Source: Temnopleurus reevesii (taxonomy: Eukaryota; Echinodermata; Echinoidea; Temnopleuroida; Temnopleuridae). Taken from it: DNA of 24,490 nucleotides. The notes beneath the pieces are model-generated. The model saw nothing but the letters and a program-made list of their open reading frames with translations. It did not search any database and was not told where the DNA came from. The stretch spans positions 2,966 through 27,455 of the forward strand of contig BQKZ01000028.1 in assembly GCA_036244855.1 (NCBI GenBank), given 5' to 3'. Made by a program: the position numbers and the translations under genes. This document shows positions 19,041-24,490 of the stretch, one piece after another; positions within the stretch are counted from its first letter, which is position 1, and each line of letters opens with the position of its first letter.

Positions 19041-19437
19041 TATACAGTAAGGGTGTAGGAAAACCTGGAAAAATATCACCCAAAATATAATTTTAATTAA
19101 AATCATAATAAACGTGTGAGAAAAAAAGTTGTTCCCAGACTTGTTAGGGCATTGGGGCTTTTTACAATATTCTAAGTATTGTTTTGTAAACGAAATCTGC
19201 CGTGACTCAATTATTCAAAAAAGTCATTCTTTGGTATCCATTTTTTTTTGGGGGGGGGGGGGGGGGGGATGGGCCTTATCATGTCCCCTCCCCCTTTTAT
19301 AGCTGTACCACTGTGTACTTCCTTCAGCTCGATTGGCCTCGGAGATTGCTGTTGTACAAGGGTCCAACACGATTAGATACACATCGGACTACAGGCCAAG
19401 CAAACATTATAATGGCGCTGTAGAGATTGGGGATCAA
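19041..19437. repeat. Second duplicated locus, copy 1 (likely haplotype or contig end)
   Basis: From AGTAAGGGTGTAGGAAAAC to GAGATTGGGGATCAA, ending directly at the n at 19438. It matches 19439-19998. It contains a T9 G19 homopolymer junction (G run 19250-19268; about 9 G in copy 2) and the empty site CTAAG (19172-19176) for the insertion in copy 2. The final ~150 bases, from the GCCTTATCATGTCCCCTCCC segment on, are nearly identical between copies. Confidence 0.88.
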
Positions 19438-19438
19438 N
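19438..19438. other. Single n at the second duplicated-locus join
   Basis: Lies exactly between copy 1 and copy 2 of the 19041-19998 pair, as at 14340. Confidence 0.9.
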
Positions 19439-19998
19439 ATATGTAGTAAGAGTGTAGGAAAACATTAAAAATATAACTTGAAACTTATATAATTTTAATC
19501 AAAATCATAATAAACGTGTGAGTAAAAAGTTGTTTCCAGACGTGTCAGGGATTTTTACACTATTCTAAGGGGGTGTTGCTCAAAGGTTGCAATTGATCAT
19601 AAGTTGCAGTTGATCAGAACATGCCAATCAAAATCATTGTTTCATGCGCGTCTTGTTAAATGCGCATATCGTGCGCGAACGAAAATTTGCGTTACAATTT
19701 GCGAGTTGCAGTTGATTTGCAGTTGATTTTGAACAACACCCTCTTAGTATTGTTTTCTAAATGAAATCTGCCCTGACTCAATTATTCAAAGAAGTCATTC
19801 TTTAGCGTCCAAACATTTTTTTTGGGGGGGGGCGCCTTATCATGTCCCCTCCCCCTTTCATAGCTGTACCACTGTGTACTTCCTTCAGCTCCATTGGCCT
19901 CGTAGATTGCTGTTGTACAAGGGTCCAACACGATTAGATACACATCGGACTACAGGCCAAGCAAACATTATAATGGCGCTGTAGAGATTGGGGATCAA
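19439..19998. repeat. Second duplicated locus, copy 2 (likely alternative haplotype)
   Basis: Repeats the 19041-19437 sequence in order: the AGTAAGAGTGTAGGAAAAC start, CATAATAAACGTGTGAG, CCTGACTCAATTATTCAAA, the T/G homopolymer (G run 19824-19832) and GGGTCCAACACGATTAGA to GGGGATCAA at 19998. After that point the sequence continues uniquely. It contains a 175-base inserted element at 19569-19743 missing from copy 1. Confidence 0.88.
19569..19743. mobile_element. 175-bp MITE, PIF/Harbinger-like
   Basis: The ends form an inverted repeat: GGGGGTGTTGCTCAAA on the left, and the reverse complement of the right end reads GAGGGTGTTGTTCAAAA. It is absent from the paired copy (empty site near 19172-19176). 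Flanks are TAA on the left (19566-19568) and TTA on the right (19744-19746), compatible with a 3-base TWA target duplication typical of PIF/Harbinger, though the two are not identical. Subterminal AGTTGCAGTTGAT motifs recur near both ends, and the centre is CpG-rich (CATGCGCGTC, ATCGTGCGCGAACG). No transposase. A different superfamily is possible. Confidence 0.7.
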
Positions 19999-20143
19999 TC
20001 TTTATCCATTGGACAAACATCGCCTGAGAATTCCTCTGACCTTTCAAATGTTCTTTTGACAGAGTGGGAAGATTAACGCTAGAATAGTCTGGTAATGAAT
20101 GAATGTAATAGACGACTTCAGGGTGCTATAAGAATTTTTATCA

Positions 20144-20310
20144 CCAGTTGCCCTATCGGGCAACAAATTTGTGTAAATCACTTGCCTGAACAAAAGTTTC
20201 TCTTTCCCCAAAATTGAAGGCTGAAAACTAGTTTAAATATGTTACTTGCCCTATTGGTCATGTGACAATTTCATTTACTTGCCCTGGGCAAGCAGGCAAG
20301 TGGGTTTGTA
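20144..20310. repeat. Repeat with TTGCCC/GGGCAA palindromes
   Basis: Contains the hairpin TTGCCC-TATC-GGGCAA (20148-20163), CTTGCCCTATTGG (about 20244) and the palindrome CTTGCCCTGGGCAAG (about 20278-20292) followed by CAGGCAAGTGG. The same half-site appears at least five times in both orientations, suggesting a diverged dispersed repeat. No boundaries or flanking duplications could be fixed. Confidence 0.45.
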
Positions 20311-20433
20311 GCGCGCTTCTGTAATGTATTCAAATTTCATGCATGCGTCTTTGTCAAATATACAATGGCAAACTGTTCACCTGATAAAATAATTGTATTT
20401 CAATAGACGAAATATGGATAGCATGCAATGGTT

Positions 20434-20477
20434 GTTACTAGGTTGGTCAAAATACAATGTTTGTCCAACCTAGCAAC
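20434..20477. repeat. 18-bp inverted repeat with 8-base loop
   Basis: Left arm GTTACTAGGTTGGTCAAA (20434-20451), loop 20452-20459, right arm TTTGTCCAACCTAGCAAC (20460-20477). The arms pair with two mismatches out of 18. The outer ends, GTTACTAGG and CCTAGCAAC, resemble the two halves of an X-box as bound by RFX factors. It could be a regulatory element, a hairpin RNA or a tiny transposon relic. Confidence 0.6.
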
Positions 20478-20479
20478 GA

Positions 20480-22133
20480 TAATGTATACAAGTAGCATTC
20501 TGACTATTGTACTCTCATTACATGTACTTTTGACAGCTGATTACGTAGTTAATTGTCATGGAGCAAACAAGAAGAAATTTACGAAAAAGTCTATCGTGAG
20601 AGGAGGATTCTAATTACAACAATGCCAACTCATCACAATCATGCTATGTCTGGCAATCCTCGGGCAAGCCTTCTGCTTGTCATAAACAACCTTCGTGTAT
20701 TGAGTATACATAGAATTTGCATTAAACTATATTTGAGAAAATTACCTATAATATGTATAGTCCATATCATGAGAAGGAAAAGAAAGCAATAAATAGTTCT
20801 GAATGAAACAAATTTTATATCAAAACGTGATGCAATTTCACACTTTCTTTTTGGAATCGCCATACAGTCTGCTTTCTACTGAACTATCCAAACCTCACAA
20901 TACTTTCATGGCCTACAAGTAATCACACAAAGTTTTATTTTTACGTACACCACTTAAACCACTATCATGGTCATTTTTATTGCCAATTATATCAACAGGC
21001 AATAATAATAATAATATATTTTTATGGTAGTTAATTTCAATTCGTCATCCTAGGTCACATACGAAATGATATAACATGAAAGGTTAACCAGTTTATTAGG
21101 TCAGGTAATTACTTTTGGTATTTTCATTCAGATCTGGCACGTTTTATCAGAAAACTCGTAGGCTTGGGAGAAATTCAAAAAAAAATATTTTGAAGCACTT
21201 TGAATTATTCATCGTCCTTGAACCATTTGTTATTCTATTGATGATAAAAAATTGTCTTTATTCATTGTGAAGGCTAAATGGTTCTACATGTATAGGCTAG
21301 GTCATTTGTTATGGTGTGTTGAGTTGTATCTCCTCGTATTTAAATGCAAGGTTGAATTTTTAAGTGGTGACGTTTTATTTTCATAATTTGACCAGTGGAT
21401 GAAGGTATTTGTAATGTTTGTTTGTTTGTTTTTGTGAATTGATGGTGTTTGACGTATACACGTCCTGTACAACAGTAGCTATAGGTATTCGAAAAGATCA
21501 TATCCTTGATTTATAGCAAAATCCATATGATACTGGTTCTGTCCAGTGCCTAGTCTAGTTACTATACTTTCCTTTATTCATTGATTTTGTCTTGATATGG
21601 TAAGCTTCTGCTGGCCAGTTATTCATTTATTCATATTATTACGTAATTTATAGGAAATTATAGCAAGCATTTCACAAATATTTCTGAGACTCAAATCTTA
21701 CGATTGAGTGAAATATTTGCTCAAGATGTTTATTTTATGATGGTGATGGTGGCATAAATGCAATGTTTGGTCTGTGATTCACTAACAATTGCATACACAC
21801 AAATTCCTCTTCATGAACGTTTTATTTGTAGTATTTTATTTTACAATATATCTTCCCTACTTGTCATACCTGCCAACCAGGAAAATTTTAACTTATTTAG
21901 TATTGGTGTAAAAGTAGTGAAATAAGATTTTTGGAAATTATCTGTGGTTGAGTGCTATGCAGTCTCATCATGTTTTAAGTGCAAGAAAATATGCAGAGGT
22001 GGGTGCTATCAGAATACAGAGTCCTCAACTGGACTATGGCAGCTATAGAAAAGTACTCAGTGACAATAATCCAGTGGGTATTGATTTTTCGAGATTACCA
22101 ATGCTTCCCTATTGATTTGCGTGATGAGAATTG
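20480..22133. other. AT-rich DNA, no gene supported
   Basis: Contains an (AAT)n microsatellite at about 21000-21016 and a fragment of the foldback MITE (separate entry). Open frames at 20428-20613, 20553-20792 and 20639-20863 (minus) overlap one another and match nothing recognisable. Confidence 0.5.
21980..22035. mobile_element. Solo right-arm fragment of the foldback MITE
   Basis: Resembles the right arm of the 198-base element: ATATGCAGAGG, then GTGCTATC, AGAATACAGAG and TCCTCAACTGGACT, in the same order and orientation as 14717-14764. No left arm is visible upstream, so this is a truncated third copy. It shows the element is dispersed and not unique to the duplicated locus. Confidence 0.65.
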
Positions 22134-22850
22134 TATAGACCACCCTACATTGTCATAATTGTCCCTTATTGTAGTCGCTTCCTTCTGTTATGAATGTCTA
22201 CTAGTGCAGTCTGATGGTAAAAAATGTCTAATCATGGATGGTTATACATGTACGTAGTGAAAGTAAACACAATGAATTTGAGCCTTTTTGAAGACTTTAT
22301 ATTGGTTAAAATATATGCATCATCATGGATAGGCCTATATCTAAATTGTGAAAGTACACACAATGAATTCAAGCCTTTCAAGGACTTTCAGCTGGTTGAA
22401 ATTTATGGATATTCCTTGAATTTATAGACCACCCTACATTGTCATAATTGTCCTATATTGTAGCTGCTTCCTTTTGTTATGAATGTCTACTACTGCAGTC
22501 TGGTGGTAACTGTCATGGATAGATTTACATAGTGAAAGTAAACACAATGAATTTGAGCATTTTGAAGACTTTTGACTGGTTGAAATTTATGGATATTCCT
22601 CAAAGGTATAGACCAACCTACATTGTCATATTTTTCTTGTATTGTAGTTGCTTCCTTAGTGGTAAATGCATAAATTACATAGTGAAAGAGCACGCAATGA
22701 ATTCGAGCATTTTGAAGACTTAATATTGGTTAAAATTTATGCATCATCATGGATAGATCTATGTAGTGATCGAAAGTACACACAATGAATTTGAGCATTT
22801 TAAAGACTGTCAGCGGGTCGAAATTTATGGACATTCCTTGTTATGCCTAG
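22134..22850. repeat. Composite tandem array of ~85-bp and ~105-bp modules
   Basis: One module, TATAGACCACCCTACATTGT followed by CATAATTGTCC and GCTTCCTTNTGTTATGAATG, starts at 22134, 22423 and 22607 (third degraded). A second module, GTGAAAGTAMACACAATGAA followed by TTTGAGC and TTTTGAAGACTTT, starts near 22257, 22348, 22532, 22682 and 22765. The modules alternate irregularly. Short open frames on both strands arise from the array and shift frame between copies. Confidence 0.85.
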
Positions 22851-24160
22851 TTTATTAGGTAAGTTGAGATCAGTGATGATATTTCTGCATTTTCGCTCTT
22901 GGGATGTCTCTTATACAGACCTATTATTTTTTAGGAAAGAATATTAATTCTTCACTATTTTGAGAGAGTTTCAAGGCCATTTCATAAGAGTTTTCCCATT
23001 TTTCTTCATCAGTCCTATGGGAAACGTGGTTTATTTCTTCTTTTGCCAAGCAAATTTTTTCTCTTTTCTGTTTTAACTAAGGGTTGAGAGGTCTTATTTT
23101 AAAGGTAGAAAACTACATTTGCACACATTACGGTTATGCTTACAACTTGTTGTGTACCTCAGATATGCCAAAATAATAACCTCTATGAAGTACTTGGTTC
23201 ATATATTATGTATTATTTGGTGGCAGCATCTCATAAGACTCTGTTCTTTTTAGCTGTCTCCTCATTCGATTTTATTTGTATATTTTACCTTGTACATGAA
23301 ATTGGTTTTTACTTTTGAATGAAATAAATATGAATTGTTTACTCCTAGACCCACATGTATGATGTAGGCCTGATATTGATTTTCTGTGCATAAATAATTT
23401 CTAAAGTACAAGCTATTAAATTTGTTTACAGTAGCTTTTATCACATATGCTAATGGTCAATTGTCCCAAATGTATGAGAATTGAGATTAATGTTAATTCT
23501 CACAGGGCAATGTATAAATGGAGGCATGAGATCAATAGAAAGTTTTAGAAATTTTGAGCATTTGGAATAAGCTAGAAAGCCCGAGTCTCATGTACACTAT
23601 GTGAGACATGGAATTTCTTTTTTATACAGATCAAAATGCACAATTTGTATTGATTAAAAAATGACAGAGACGTCAATATAGATAAAAAGATAGGCTCCCA
23701 ATAAAAGACAACTATAATTGTTTATAATCGAGATGTTTACGAGATCAGTGCTTTTATAGAGAGCGTTAAACAGCCGTATAATAATATTGAACCCACAAGA
23801 TCATCATAGAGTGTGTACTATAAAGATAGTTCAACTCCACATCATAGCATGATGGCAAAAGGCTGTACTCTTGCCTACATATATAATATTCATAAATTGG
23901 CTCATTCATTCGCATACGGGCATGTGTAGTTCTACATGTACATTGATGCATACACTAATGAACACAAATATAGCTTGCGATGGATTATCTAATTACAGGA
24001 CAGTCTCAGTCCAGATTGCAATTAATTTACGAAGCAAGCGAGATGTTGATTGGGGATGCCTTATAAATGCCGCAGACCATGTGTGTGTAGTCCCATGCAT
24101 AGGTAATGGTGTTTGTCAATATAGCAATGCAAGGATATTGTGCAGACGATTGGTTCTATA
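22851..24160. other. AT-rich DNA, no gene supported
   Basis: No convincing coding frame, RNA gene or repeat. The 23871-24176 frame and its minus-strand neighbour 23766-23951 overlap and show no family motif. Confidence 0.5.
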
Positions 24161-24490
24161 CAGTGTGTCTCAATAAAAACGTAACACTTTTGAAATGGTT
24201 GGCAAATTGAGCATATATGGTTTTATGAAGAAATGTTGATATGTATAGAAAGCTGAAGGGTTGAACTTTCTAATGGTACGAAAAATTGGAAAAAAGAATC
24301 ATGCTTCGATGAACAGTGTTCAATTAAGTTAGATGTATGAAAATGTGCCTGCGCAGGATTTTCCTTCCAATTTTGGACAAGTAAGCTACTTGTAGCTTAC
24401 AAAAAGATTTATCTGATATATTTAGGATCGATGGAACAACAGGGTATTTTGATTAGATTGAATACCATTCCTTTTGCTCTGTTATTTATC
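24161..24490 (+). mobile_element. Possible transposon terminus (TA-CAGTGTGTCTCA), cut by window end
   Basis: A TA dinucleotide (24159-24160) precedes CAGTGTGTCTCAATAAAAAC, followed by GTAACACTTTTGAAATGG. The CAGTGTGTC start after TA resembles the left end of mariner-type elements in marine invertebrates; this is from memory and weak. No matching right end can be seen because the window stops. No transposase frame is visible in the following 330 bases. Confidence 0.3.

Noticed and set aside
1..24490. tRNA genes and well-known conserved animal microRNAs (let-7, miR-1, miR-9, miR-124, miR-71)
   Set aside because: Scanned by eye for B-box-like GGTTCGAATCC and the mature microRNA strings; none found. 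A covariance-model search would be decisive.
1..24490. A reverse transcriptase, transposase, defence or toxin gene
   Set aside because: No catalytic motif or long non-repetitive frame exists in any of the six frames; all elements seen are non-autonomous.

Overview
This is animal (eukaryotic) genomic DNA. It is AT-rich and repeat-dense, and I found no protein-coding gene I can support over any length. Every long open frame is low-complexity (purine/pyrimidine tracts translating to Ser-Leu or Arg-Glu runs) or an accident inside a tandem repeat. No rRNA, tRNA, CRISPR or bacterial operon structure is visible. Long GA/CT tracts, many short non-autonomous transposons, unmerged allele pairs and the frequent palindromes TAGGCCTA and ACATGT suggest a highly heterozygous marine invertebrate, possibly an echinoderm. 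That taxon call is inference.

Layout: 1-960 is purine-rich, with three ~243-bp tandem units. 1180-2446 is richer in CpG and may hold a promoter and 5' leader, ending in a short candidate first coding exon (2420-2446) at a consensus splice donor. If that is right, much of the rest could be a first intron or intergenic DNA. 3042-3079 is a Nextera/Tn5 junction adapter, a library artefact. 4611-5365 is a direct duplication built around GA microsatellites. 7435-9503 is a nine-monomer diverged tandem array with two monomer classes. 9504-12229 is AT-rich and mostly featureless. 12230-12804 is an assembly gap, followed by pyrimidine-rich sequence.

13413-15222 and 19041-19998 are each two successive copies of one locus, separated by a single n. 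They are best read as unmerged haplotypes or overlapping contig ends. The copies differ by insertions of short mobile elements: a TA-flanked Tc1/mariner-like MITE, a Harbinger-like MITE, and a LINE/SINE-tail-like tandem block. A shared 198-bp foldback element with 10-bp flanking repeats looks Mutator-like. A second tandem array lies at 22134-22850, and a possible transposon terminus starts at 24161.

The most consequential observations are the assembly artefacts, which affect any annotation of this scaffold. Next are the small transposons, whose empty and filled sites can be read inside one window, and the 7.4-9.5 kb array, whose monomers carry exon-like splice signals. I found no convincing new biological system.
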